A stretch of DNA of 64,000 nt from assembly GCF_026914185.1 (NCBI RefSeq), contig NC_070567.1:2754001-2818000 (forward strand), in the 5' to 3' direction. Shown here piece after piece: positions 54,801 to 64,000 of the stretch. The DNA is from Puccinia triticina. Lineage: Eukaryota > Basidiomycota > Pucciniomycetes > Pucciniales > Pucciniaceae. Under the pieces are notes generated by a model. That model worked only from the letters and a program-made list of their open reading frames with translations. It was not told where the DNA came from and made no database searches. The position numbers and the translations under genes were made by a program. The stretch's first letter is position 1. Every line of letters begins with the position of its first letter.

Positions 54801-56100
54801 CAGCGAGGGATGGAACGCTTTCATGCACGACGTCAGTTCCTCGCTTCTCAGCACCCCTTTTTTCTTTCACTGCCCGCGCCCGACTGACTTCTTCTCCTCC
54901 GCAGTACACCGTCGAGCCGCCGTACTGCGTCTCGTCGCCTAACTTCTTGTTCAACGATTGCGGGAGCGCCGCCGCCGCTTACATCTTGTTCATCTCGTGG
55001 AACGTCATCTCGATGTACATCGTCCTCAGTAAGCTGGCCTCCCTTCCCCCGTCGGGACAGATCTTCGTGCTCATCGAGCCTGGCTTTCGCAGACATGTTC
55101 ACCGGGTTGGTCGTCGATAACTTCGCTTACGTCTTCCAGTTGTTTGGAAAAGTCAAAGCCATCGATCGCGAAGAAGGTGCATAGTTGAGTCTGTTGCTGG
55201 GGGATTCAGAGGAGGCTAATTCATGGTTCCGGGCCGGTTTAGTGCGCAGGTTTAAGGAAGCTTGGGCCGAGGTGGACCGCGACCGGACGGGATACCTGGC
55301 TCGGCACCAATTCATCCCCTTCTTCTCGGTAAGCACAGCCCGCCCGTATTTAAGACCAGAAAGACTGACAATGTGAGATGGGATGGGTTTTTCTAGCGTT
55401 TGAGCGGGGCGTTTGATGTGAGCATTTACCCGGACACCCTGAAGATGAGGAACCTGGTCGACGGGGCCGCCGGGATCGGCGCCGAGGCCAAGCGCGGCGC
55501 GTGGACGGTCGCCAGTGCTGTCAATCCTGCACGCTCGCTCGACGTCGACGAGCTCAACGGCCGGCTCGCACAGGCCGATTGGGCCAAAGTCGCCCAGCGC
55601 AAAGAGCTCTTCAACCACGTCCGTCCTTTTTCCCCCCTCCTCATCCCGGAGAAACCTGACCGGCTTCTCGCCATCTAGCTCTATCAGGAGGCGCTGTTGA
55701 CCGAGAAGGCCGGGCGCGGAATCTCGTTCAATCGGATGATGCTGCTGGTCGCGCATTACACGCTGATCGAGGACGAGCAAGCGATGCAGTCAGTCTCCCC
55801 CCCCCCCCCCCCCCCCCCTAAGCACAAACCCAGGCCGGATTTAATGATTTCTTGGTTTTGGGTTTTTCTAGATTGCATGAATTGTTGGACCGGAAGGCGA
55901 CGAAGCAGAAGATCGAAGAGCTTGTCAAGTTCGAGAAGATCCAGGGCATCCTCAAGATGGTTGTCGAGCGCCGCCGGTTCCGGAAGACCCTGCGCCTGTT
56001 CGCCAGCCCCGCCTACCCCCCACACCCCGCGACGGGCACCATCTCCTCGCCCTGCCGCCGCTCGTCGTCGATCACCAAACATAAACTAGGCTACTACTGA
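48815..56100 (+). CDS. CCH1: Cch1-type voltage-gated calcium channel alpha subunit (17 exons, 2070 aa)
   Basis: Plasma-membrane Ca2+ entry pore, working with Mid1 in fungi. Exons: 48815-49923, 49980-50631, 50699-50837, 50904-51061, 51134-51215, 51276-51462, 51524-51726, 51795-52048, 52109-54203, 54278-54728, 54804-54831, 54905-55028, 55093-55176, 55243-55328, 55397-55618, 55679-55788, 55872-56100. Every intron is GT-AG and the phases close. It has four six-segment repeats: I (S1 near 340, S4 LFRALSVLRLMRLL near 575), II (exons 7-9), III (exon 9, S4 RSLKAFRALRMINL), IV (exons 9-12). Filter residues read N (ASANTW, about 715), E (SSENW, about 991), E (SEEGW, about 1485) and E (STGEGW, about 1777). 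An EF-like segment follows repeat IV (REEVRRFKEAWAEVD). The N-terminus has an Ala-Pro repeat. ATG 48815 is the first in-frame ATG after stops in the other frames. Length matches yeast CCH1 (about 2,040 aa). Confidence 0.93.
48986..49069 (+). repeat. CAGCACCAGCAC minisatellite in CCH1 exon 1
   Basis: Tandem CAGCACCAGCACTAGCAC units of 6 and 18 bases encode alternating Ala-Pro with Leu (residues about 57-85). Confidence 0.85.
54204..54277 (+). repeat. CCH1 intron 9 with (CT)n and poly-T tracts
   Basis: The intron holds about 12 CT units followed by a run of about 15 T directly before TTTACAG, the acceptor. Intron 16 (55789-55871) has a run of about 17 C near its start. Confidence 0.8.
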
Positions 56101-56794
56101 GTTTCCCCTCCGCGCTTCCCTGGTCTTGGAAACATCCTCCCCCCTCCCTCCCCCGCTTTCAGCCGCTTCTCTCGCTCCACTGGTCTTGGAAAACCTGTAT
56201 ATATATTCGCGCTTCCGCGCGCTGTACTATCGCATGGGATCCGCTCGAAACCCCGCGTTTCTCTTCTTCTCGTCGTGTGCCTTCACCATCTGTCCATGGG
56301 CTGTAATATCCTCCGCATCTGGGACCGCGTCGTCGTCTTCAACATATAGAGCTTCTTCTTTCTCCGGAACCACAAAACTTCTAAGCATTCGGCCTTTCGC
56401 TCCTCGCTCTCGCACCATGATATCTGTAATCACTCCCCTCAAAGCACCCCTCTTCCTCTCCCCCCGCCCTTATCTAGAGTTTCCTTCCCGTCTTGGTTTG
56501 CTGTATTTATCCCTGCCCCCTCTCTCTCGCTCAGCCTCTTGTTCGTTTTGCACTCATCGCCCGCCGTGCGTGGATGCTTAGACCCGCCTGGGCTTACACG
56601 GAAACCCCCGCCGCTGTAGATTAGATCTCCCGTCCCTTTTTCGTCCCGCCCAAGCTCCTCTTTTTCGTCGTCGTTTTCCGAACACGGTGGGCGGCTTTCG
56701 ACGGGGATGATCTGTTTTTTCAGTGTGTGCATGCGAGCCTGACTCCTGCATGATGATGCGCCAATGGCTGTGGTCTGACTTGACGGAGTCTCTC
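56101..56794. other. CCH1 downstream region with one minus-strand frame
   Basis: 56227-56442 on the minus strand reads MRGVITDIMVRERGAKGRML and a charged continuation (EDDDAVPDAEDITAHGQMVK). It looks like protein sequence but has no recognisable family and may be an exon of a convergent gene. CTGGTCTTGGAAA occurs twice (56118, 56182). The rest is likely 3' untranslated region. Confidence 0.25.
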
Positions 56795-57370
56795 TGTTGG
56801 AGGGCCCGCAGGCACCCTCCGAAGGAGGGACTTCCTGAGCCAACCCCGTGGCCTGAGAGAATTAGGAAAATGGCATTTTTTTGATCCTGTCTGGACACAC
56901 CATTTCTCACTGGGCAATGACACTCTGAGGGAACAGAAAACACACAAGATCATGAATAATCTTTGCACATATTACCACTATTTTTCAGGGCCTTGGGAGG
57001 CTGTTGAGATGATGGTCTTTTGTGACTGACTGCGCGGTCCAGAATCTGAGATGGATGGTGTTATAACACTGGTTGCAGCGTAACTAGCAGAGTGGGGGTG
57101 AGAAAGAATAGCAGAAAAATGGAGACAGCTGGGGCCATCCCAGAAATGAAAATTAGAGCTAAAAAGGTGCAGAAACTCGTGCGGGAGATTGGGTTTAAAA
57201 AAGGCCCCACCAGAAGGCCTGATTCTCTGCTGCCTCAGGGGCGACATAGTGCGTAAGTCCCTCATTCTGAGGTTGCTTTGCTCCCCCAAGGAGGGAGTGG
57301 GCTGAGTGAGGGCCATGATGGCCGTGCACTATACAGAGCTTGTGCAATGGGACATCAGAAAAAATTGTAT
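56795..57370. repeat. Dispersed repeat related to 30050-30185
   Basis: GAAGGAGGGACTTCCTGAGC, CGTGGCCTGAGAGAATTAGG and ATTTTTTTGAT match the repeat near 30.1 kb (complement). GTGCGTAAGTCCCTCATTCT near 57250 is a partial inverted copy, so a MITE-like inverted structure is possible. Confidence 0.45.
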
Positions 57371-58559
57371 TTAACAAACAGCATTTGCTGGATTGCAGTA
57401 ATGGTGGGCCGCTACACTAAATTCAGTCAGTAGTTCAGCGCATCGTAGCGGATCTAATCTGCAAATGATGGGGTTTTCCGGTAGCCAGAAGTGTGTGCCT
57501 GCTGCCGCTAACAGGCACCCCTTGGAAATACAGGGCCTCTATTGCCGCTATCAGCGCGGGCAGTGCTATCCAACCTGTCAGCCTTAGAGATACATTAAGT
57601 ATCCAAAAGACTGCAATAACTCAGTAAACAATAATAATTATTGAATTATTATTGCAGAATCAGATTCCTCATCATAAATTAAGGGGGGTCACCCACTCAA
57701 AGTACCCCCTTATTCCTATTCCTTCATGTACTAATTGTATAAATAAGAATTGGCCACAGAAAGCGCCCAAAAATAGTATTACATACAAAAATTTAGTAAA
57801 ACAATTAAAGTACATAAAAATAAACTGTTGTACAATAATGAGTAATATTACTCGTGTAAAAATACCCCGTGAAAGTATTATGTAGACTTCTACAGAAGCT
57901 CTTTCACATGACAATTGGTTATAAATATGTCATGTGACAGAGTCAGGGAAATTAGTCTATTTCAATACAATTAAAATACCCACAGCCAAGCCCTTTTCAC
58001 GGCTACAGCCCTGGATACTCCCATAGGGAGAAAGGACTCAGTGTTTTACGCCCTCTGAAGTCCCCTCTATAAATAGAGGCCTCTTTGGCCCTCAGGAAAA
58101 GATCCCCCAGACCATTCACCGCCCATAAACTGTAAGTTTGCCGTGAATATTCTCCTCTGCTACTATTGTATCCCCTTTTCCTTTTAAACCATCCCCAGCA
58201 CGTAAAACCCACTGGATTAAACCTTTAAATATCAAAAATCCCTTATTAGCATATTTACAAGCTTTATCCTTAAAAGTAGTTGCCGTAAGACCCCCGCCTC
58301 TGACAAGCAGCCAATCAGCTTAAGCGCTTACCACCTACTTTTTACGCCAAATTTATTCCCTGTAATTAATAATTATATATTATTAATTACATAATAAATC
58401 CTCCTCTTTTTAAAGAGTGTTTAAAACCCTTGTAGTGGCTAAATTACCACGAAACAAGTTTAGTAATTTACATTACTAGTGTTTACATCAGCACAGTTAT
58501 AGTGCTAGGGCCCAAAAACCCTTATTTTGACGGGTTTTTGCCCTAAGCTTCATAAACAG
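57371..58559. other. AT-rich intergenic DNA
   Basis: No supported gene. 57400-57580 already contains scattered GTAGCGG and GCCGCTA words like those of the following island. Confidence 0.35.
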
Positions 58560-59350
58560 AGCTGTCACAACCGCTACAAAAGCTGATCGCGCTGGTAGCG
58601 CCCGTTAGTGTAGCCTAGCCGCCCGGAGCGGGCGCTACAGCTAGCAGAACTGTGTCAGGAACTACGCAACACTGAACTGGCGGATAGCGCACGCTACGGA
58701 TAGTTTAGCGGAGCCGCCCACCGTTGATTGCAGGAAAAGTGCAAGAGCTACGCTACAGAAAGCGGCAGCGTAGCGGTTTTAGCCTCGCTTTGCTAAGCTT
58801 TTTGTAGCGGACTTGGTGCTTCACTATTTGCTACATTTTTTAAGGGTAAAAAATTAAAGAAAATAGCGCGCTTTTTTTGGCGCAGAGTAGCGGCAAGTCG
58901 CTACGCTTCTTGCTATAGTAGCGGAAAAACCACTACTGTAGCGATTTTGCTGCGCTACCATAGCACCATTCAAACATCAATACTGCACATCATAAAATGA
59001 TGGAGGATTGATGTTTGTGTACTATTTCTGGCATTTTCCACCAAAAGGCAGAGATGCCCGCTACGCTTTTGGCACAAAAGCGACCCGGTTCGCTACGCTT
59101 TTGGCGCTAAAAAGCGCTATTAGCGCCAAAAAGCACCAAAAAGTGTCAATTTTTCCGCTGCGCTATACTGTAGCAAAGCGGCAAAAAAAAGCGCTTCGCT
59201 ACGCGCAGGCCAAAACTGCAGTAGCGGTTCTGACGCTTCGCTACTGCTCAAAGTAGCGATTTTCCGCTAGCGCTAACGCTATTCTGGATCCAGAGTAGCG
59301 TGTTTCCGCTTTGCTACGCAAAAGCGCCGCTTTTCGTAGCGAAGCGTAGC
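58560..59350. repeat. CGCTAC/GTAGCG word island
   Basis: More than fifteen copies of CGCTAC or GTAGCG, in both orientations, occur in about 800 bases, along with AGCGCTATTAGCGCC-type palindromes. No consistent period and no clear terminal repeats were found. A coding reading at 59008-59256 is explained by the repeats. Confidence 0.7.
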
Positions 59351-59787
59351 TCTTGCAGTGCTGATTGCAGGAACTAGGAAAACATGAAACCTCTGACTGT
59401 GTTGGTCTGTCTCATGGACAGCCTGTACTATGTACATCATTTGACAAACCGTTAAGAACAAGGACCGTCTGATGGTGCCGGCCGCAGTGTCAAGTACAAG
59501 CCACATAAATTTGCCAAACTGTATTCTGGTCCAGCAAAAGAGAAACACTGTCCATCTGATTTTTTTTCCAAGTTTCATTTTTTTGTTTTGAGTCCTGACC
59601 AATGTGAAATAGTTTCATGGACTGTATACAGCATACATGGCTGTGCAGGCAACCACTGCAACAAGGGATTATGAAGGGCTCTGGTTTTCTACAGTTTGAA
59701 CCGCTTCAACATCCCATCTTCCTCAGCATATTTCTCACCATTTACTTACCTGATTTCAGCCAAACAAAACACATCAAGGGTTGACCA

Positions 59788-59994
59788 TTGACAGACATGT
59801 TGTTAACAAAGATCTTAGTTGCAATCCAGCTCTTAAGCTACCAGAATGTTTCATCCCGCACCATTTCACCCTCATACACCCTTGAAAAGAGAGCCCTTTC
59901 TGACAATATCCAAGATATTGCACACACAGGATCAGAAAAATCACAATTTGGCAAAGTAGCTGGTACCTGTGAATTTTCTCAGGCTCATGTCAAA
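59788..59994 (+). pseudogene. Unknown coding fragment, homologous to 42577-42903
   Basis: Encodes MLLTKILVAIQLLSYQNVSS and a matching continuation. The differences from the 42.7-kb copy are largely conservative (I/V, S/T, K/R), which suggests past selection on a protein. It ends with TGA at 59992-59994, but homology goes on in another frame (VNFLRL … ADHGKDVELSC). Confidence 0.4.
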
Positions 59995-60504
59995 TGATTC
60001 TCCCAATTTTATTTCAAATGTTGATTTCATATGGTTTGTATTATATCATCTATCAGCTGATCATGGAAAAGATGTAGAACTAAGCTGTAAGTCAATTTTC
60101 TTGTTGACCTAATTTGTGCCAAAACTGTGGATTTGGGCTCAACCACAATTTGCTGATGAAAGGTCAATATTCTTGGAAAATTATGATTTCTTTAGCTTCT
60201 GAGAAATCTAAAAGACCACAAGGTTAGTTTTTTTATATCACATTAACTTTGTTAATATGAAGACTTCTGAAACTTGATTGCAAAATCTGGGGTAGACAAT
60301 CAAAATGATTTAACAAGTGGGGGTAAGTGGCAATTCATTCTAAGACCCTGTTTGGAAGACCTGGTTATAAATCAGATATTTTAAATTTTGCAGAAATTAT
60401 GTTATGTGTATTGATGTTGAGATGTACATTCTTGCACAAACTAGTGCCAAAATTTTAAATTTGTACACTTTTATAATTTGTAACAACTCCTCTCATAATA
60501 GATA

Positions 60505-61261
60505 CGGACTTACTTTGCGCACTGCGAAAAGCTCTTTGCGCACTGTGCAGTGCGCGAAGTTTGCAAACACTTCGCGCACTGCGCGTGAAGGGCGCAACTT
60601 TTTCAAATTATTTTTTGACCAATCAATAGACAAGCTTATTATTGTCCTCTGTGAATTTATTTGGAGTTTTTTGAAGCTTCCTTGTATGCTTAAAAATCCC
60701 ACCAATGAAAAAAACAAGTACAGCCATTTGGGGACCTGGAATTCATATTCCCACAGGCCAAAAAATACAAATAATTTAGTGAATCATATTAAATATGTAT
60801 TTAAAAGTTTTAGAACTTTTTGGCCACTTTGTACAAGGACAAGGCTTTCAAAAACCAGTAACTTTTTCTCAAGATATGCCAAAATGCGCCAGTAAGTGGT
60901 GAACTTTCTAATTTTTGAAAGCCTTATTCTTGCACAAAGTGGCAAAAAAATTCTAAAAAGTTTGAATTCATATGTATCATGATTCACTAAATTATTTGGA
61001 TTTTCTTACTTGTGGGAATATGGATTCCAGGTCCCCAAGTGACTGTACTTGTTCATTTTATTGGTGGAATTTTTAAGCATACAGAGAAGCTTCAAAAAAC
61101 TCCAAATAAATTCACAGAGGACAATAATAAGCTTTTCTATTGATTGGTCAAAAAATAATTTGAAAAAGTTGCGCCCTTCACGCGCAGTGCGCAAAGTGTT
61201 TGCAAACTTCGCGCACTGCACAGTGCGCAAAGAGCTTTTCGCAGTGCGCGAAGTAAGTCCG
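60505..61261. mobile_element. D: 757-bp near-perfect foldback element, C family, 8-bp duplication
   Basis: Ends CGGACTTACTTTGCGCACTG and CAGTGCGCGAAGTAAGTCCG are flanked by AATAGATA (60497-60504, 61262-61269). The two halves are inverted copies over most of the element (arms about 330 bases), so the same peptide-like readings appear on both strands and are not genes. It shares the CGGA.. TACTTCGCGCACTGC end with element C. It sits between the 59.8-kb and 61.7-kb coding fragments. Confidence 0.88.
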
Positions 61262-61681
61262 AATAGATATTGGTTATTCATGAATCCTCAAAATTATCAG
61301 AAACAGATAGATCAACCAAAACTGATATAAAAATAGATTCCCCAGAGATGAAAGAAAATTTCCATGGAGAAAGTAGTTTTTTATGCTCAAATCAACAAAG
61401 GGAAGAGAATGATGGCAAATTAATTAAAATGGAAATTGGATCATCCCAAAGTCAGTATTTTGAATCTGAATAAATTAAGTCCTTAGGATGGAATGATAAC
61501 TGTATGATTAAAATCTAAAGCTACAGAAACCAGTGAATCCAAGGTCTTTTTAAGTGGTAAGCACCTTTCCAAATTTCAAAACAACTTCTTTGATTTTCAG
61601 ACACAAGAATGTGCAATAATGACCACTTGATCCAAAATTTATCATAAAACAAAATCAGACTCAAAGTCATCCAAAAAAGAA

Positions 61682-62158
61682 GTGAACATACCTGATCATC
61701 AAGGACGGTATTTTTTGCATGAACTGCCAGAAGACTTGTCTGAATTAGAAAGGGTATTGGGTAATGAGGGAGCAGAATTGTTCTACAAACTTATATTGGA
61801 ACATTCAGTTGGGGATTACTACAAGAGAATTGAGGAATTACTGGCCAAGTATCCCAACAAGTTGCAACAGGATTTATTTTGGAAAATCGTAGAGAAGCAG
61901 AAAGACTTCTTTTCCTTGGACACATTTAGATTATTTTTGAAATATAAGAACAAGGACGCTTTGCTGGTAGCATTTGATCCTCATGAAAAGAAAATCATTG
62001 AGAAAGCTTACCAAGAGGCTATTGAATTAGATAAATCCCATTTTGAAGGGATAAACTCATTGGAGAAAGATCATCAAAAATTGACTCAACTGCTTTTGGG
62101 ATTTGAAGAGTCGGAAAAAAGGATTCTATTTCAGTATATGAACTTCACAAAGTGTTGA
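61682..62158 (+). CDS. Unknown helical protein, C-terminal exon(s), homologous to 41863-42130
   Basis: A 158-codon frame, probably an exon entered after AG near 61681. It is rich in Glu, Lys and Leu, predicted all-helical by eye (LPEDLSELERVLGNEGAELF, RIEELLAKYPNKLQQDLFWK, EKKIIEKAYQEAIELDKSHF), and ends GFEESEKRILFQYMNFTKC. The end motif recurs in the 41.9-kb fragment. No signal peptide or membrane segment. The length and composition argue for a real protein, perhaps a member of a dispersed family. Upstream coding parts may include 59788-59994 and 61270-61473, separated by element D. Confidence 0.5.
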   Translation: MNIPDHQGRYFLHELPEDLSELERVLGNEGAELFYKLILEHSVGDYYKRIEELLAKYPNKLQQDLFWKIVEKQKDFFSLDTFRLFLKYKNKDALLVAFDPHEKKIIEKAYQEAIELDKSHFEGINSLEKDHQKLTQLLLGFEESEKRILFQYMNFTKC

Positions 62159-63031
62159 ATTTATGTCTCTTCTTCATTTCTCACTCCAAATTCCCAACTC
62201 CTAAAGTTTATTTTTTCTGCTTTTAGTCATCCATACACCATAGTCTGTTAGATTTCTTGTTATGTATGTCTGACCAATACACAGTGTAGTGTTTGAACCC
62301 CGGTGTCCCTGGCTCATCAACACTCTAGCGCTGCATATACTTTTGTGTGAAATGCTCTAGAAAGCTTCTTTATTTTCATTGCATATTCATTTTACCTCAA
62401 CCACATTTTGCCCACTTGTCCCTTAATATTTGTTGGAATTCTGTCAGATTCCTTTTACTTTCACCTCCAAAACTTGTTTTATATCATTCTCAAGCATTGT
62501 CAGAGTCACCGTTAGTACAGAGGTTATCACACCATGTAGTCTAGAACCGTGAGTAGTAGATAAAATTTTGTCATACGTGTATAAAGCATATTCTCTGAGA
62601 TAGAATACTTGAAACTTGTCTTGTAGTCACCTTCCTTTTATTTTTTCTTCCAACCACATTTTGGCCGCCTGTTGTTAGTCTACTTAAACCTAGTATAAAA
62701 CCAGCAATTAAAAGACATCGGTTCTCCTCCTCCATTTATCCGCGCCATTTCCTGAACCACATCCAGTGAGATCTCCTACTCACTTGCCCTTTTTCTTGGT
62801 CTCTAAGAGACCCATCTCTTGCCTTGTCCTTTGATTCTGATCCTCAAAACTCATAATTTCAACATTATTGAAATTAAAGCTGGAGACATCACTGGCTCAT
62901 TGAGACTGAGACTGTAAATCTGCAAGACTTCAAAGGACTAAGAGTAATGCATTTCATCAGGTCTTTGTACAAAAGATGAGAGCAAAATTTAGAAAAGGAA
63001 AGAGAAAGTAAATGGTGGGCTCTGTTTCATA
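62159..63031. other. AT-rich intergenic DNA
   Basis: No gene or repeat that I can support. Confidence 0.3.
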
Positions 63032-63038
63032 CCTAAGA

Positions 63039-63605
63039 CAACAATGGGAAGTTACACCACATGAAGTAACTCGTTGAACAAGCAAGTCCGATGAGTGATC
63101 GGACTGAATTGGTCCGACGAGTTCAGCAGCCCAGCAGTGCCAAACTGCAGAACTCGTCGGGCAAACCCAGTCCGAGCACTCGTCAGCCTGGCGTGTCCGA
63201 CAAATTAATTTATGCAGTGTTACTTATGTTACGTTATCCAGCGGGATTTTTGTAACATAACTTCCCACCGTTACTAGATAACGCGTTATTGTTATCTGGT
63301 GAAATGTTCCTGCGCTTGTATGTATAACGTAACGGAGGGGACTTTCTGCCTTGATGCCGCAAAAAATAACGCCGATAACGCGCTAACTGCATTATCTGGC
63401 GTAAAGGCACCGTAAAATGGGCAAAAAACCCGCGTTATCCGCACGTTATCCTCTCCAGATTGCGGGGGATGACGTAACGGGTCTAATAAAACAGAAAAAA
63501 AAAATGTAACTAAAACAACGCTGCCGTTAGCACAACAATAACGGCACCAATTCAATTACGTTATCTGTTACTTTTTGTTACGGATAAAGTAACCTCCCAT
63601 TGTTG
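63039..63605. mobile_element. 567-bp MITE (M5) with CAACAATGGGAAGTTAC ends
   Basis: Ends CAACAATGGGAAGTTAC and GTAACCTCCCATTGTTG are flanked by CCTAAGA (63032-63038, 63606-63612), a 7-bp duplication. The interior has many ATAACG/CGTTAT words and, near the left end, GTCCGA/TCGGAC inverted repeats (63088-63200). No coding sequence. Confidence 0.8.
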
Positions 63606-63612
63606 CCTAAGA

Positions 63613-64000
63613 GCAGGATTGCATTGTGACAGGCAGTGATACAGGAGATACGCTGATGTGAAAAATAATGAGAATATGGATCTGGTGCAAGATCATGAGA
63701 TAAGAAGAGGATATAAGAGATTTTAATAATCAGGATATTGGGATGAGGGTGTCAATATACTGAAGGGACTCGTGAGCAAAGAACTGGTTTATGGGTGAAT
63801 GTAAGTGCTAGACTAGAGTCCAAGGTGGCTATGCCGCCGTACTTTCAAGGGCATCAGCTTGACAACCCCCTGAGTGCCCTTGGGCCTTAGCCAGTTGAGA
63901 TCCTGCCCCCCAACTTTGAATTTTGAATTGCATTTTGGCTCAAATATGAAAGAAACTTGATTCATTTACACATCACATGAAGTTTCTATCATATCTGCAG
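63613..64000. other. Unassigned DNA at window end
   Basis: No gene, RNA or repeat recognised. Confidence 0.3.

Noticed and set aside
58003..58212. 69-codon minus-strand frame
   Set aside because: No domain, and no conservation test is possible within the window. Composition follows the AT-rich background.
60404..61281. Matching open frames on both strands that look like a conserved protein
   Set aside because: They are the two inverted arms of element D; symmetry, not selection, explains their similarity.
63292..63555. 87-codon minus-strand frame
   Set aside because: It lies inside MITE M5 and is made of its ATAACG/CGTTAT words.

Overview
The window is a fungal nuclear segment, most likely from a basidiomycete and probably a rust-type (Pucciniomycotina) genome. 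That placement is an inference from two intron-rich, GC-rich housekeeping genes lying in a large, AT-richer sea of nested transposons. I can firmly place only two host genes. One is a CCR4-NOT E3 ubiquitin ligase (NOT4/Mot2) at 31913-35155 on the minus strand, with 6 exons and 962 aa. The other is a four-repeat voltage-gated-type calcium channel alpha subunit (CCH1) at 48815-56100 on the plus strand, with 17 exons and 2070 aa. I derived both exon structures by hand; all splice phases close and both models run to a stop.

Layout. Bases 1-650 are the 3' end of a Helitron that cut into the gag of a chromodomain Ty3/gypsy element (gypsy A, 651-3897 and 14152-about 14880). Gypsy A is split inside its integrase by a 10.2-kb terminal-inverted-repeat element (E1, 3898-14142, perfect 9-bp target duplication). 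The arms of E1 are arrays of short palindromic words, and E1 itself received a second gypsy element on the minus strand (gypsy N, 5126-13046, two 748-bp LTRs) and a 247-bp CACTA-like MITE. From 14881 to 18518 lies a second inverted-repeat element (B). It holds a gag-only LTR element (TR-GAG, 15347-17641), whose left LTR was in turn hit by a 637-bp TRIM that carries a tRNA-like cassette in each LTR. From 20255 to 27765 there is a decayed Ty1/copia element with a 2.3-kb non-autonomous LTR element inside its integrase. From 28192 to 29925 a third inverted-repeat element (C) has an 8-bp target duplication.

NOT4 follows. From 36.6 to 40.0 kb there is a MITE cluster with at least four families, including a MITE inside a MITE whose empty site survives 3 kb away. 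A second Helitron end lies at 41586. Between 41.8 and 62.2 kb there are weak, AT-rich coding fragments, two of which are homologous to each other (41.9-42.9 kb and 59.8-62.2 kb). CCH1 occupies 48.8-56.1 kb. After it come a CGCTAC/GTAGCG word island (58.6-59.35 kb), a second element of the C family (D, 60505-61261) and another MITE with a 7-bp duplication (63039-63605).

The strongest unexplained theme is that several inverted-repeat elements with unrelated ends are filled with one short word and its reverse complement, repeated many times. The words are GATGACCGG, GGAGTGC, GCGCACTGC, TTACAAGGT, CGCTAC and ATAACG. The same GATGACCGG hairpin unit occurs inside three elements with unrelated termini. 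The two host genes have unrelated jobs (mRNA decay/ubiquitylation and calcium entry), and nothing suggests they are co-regulated.
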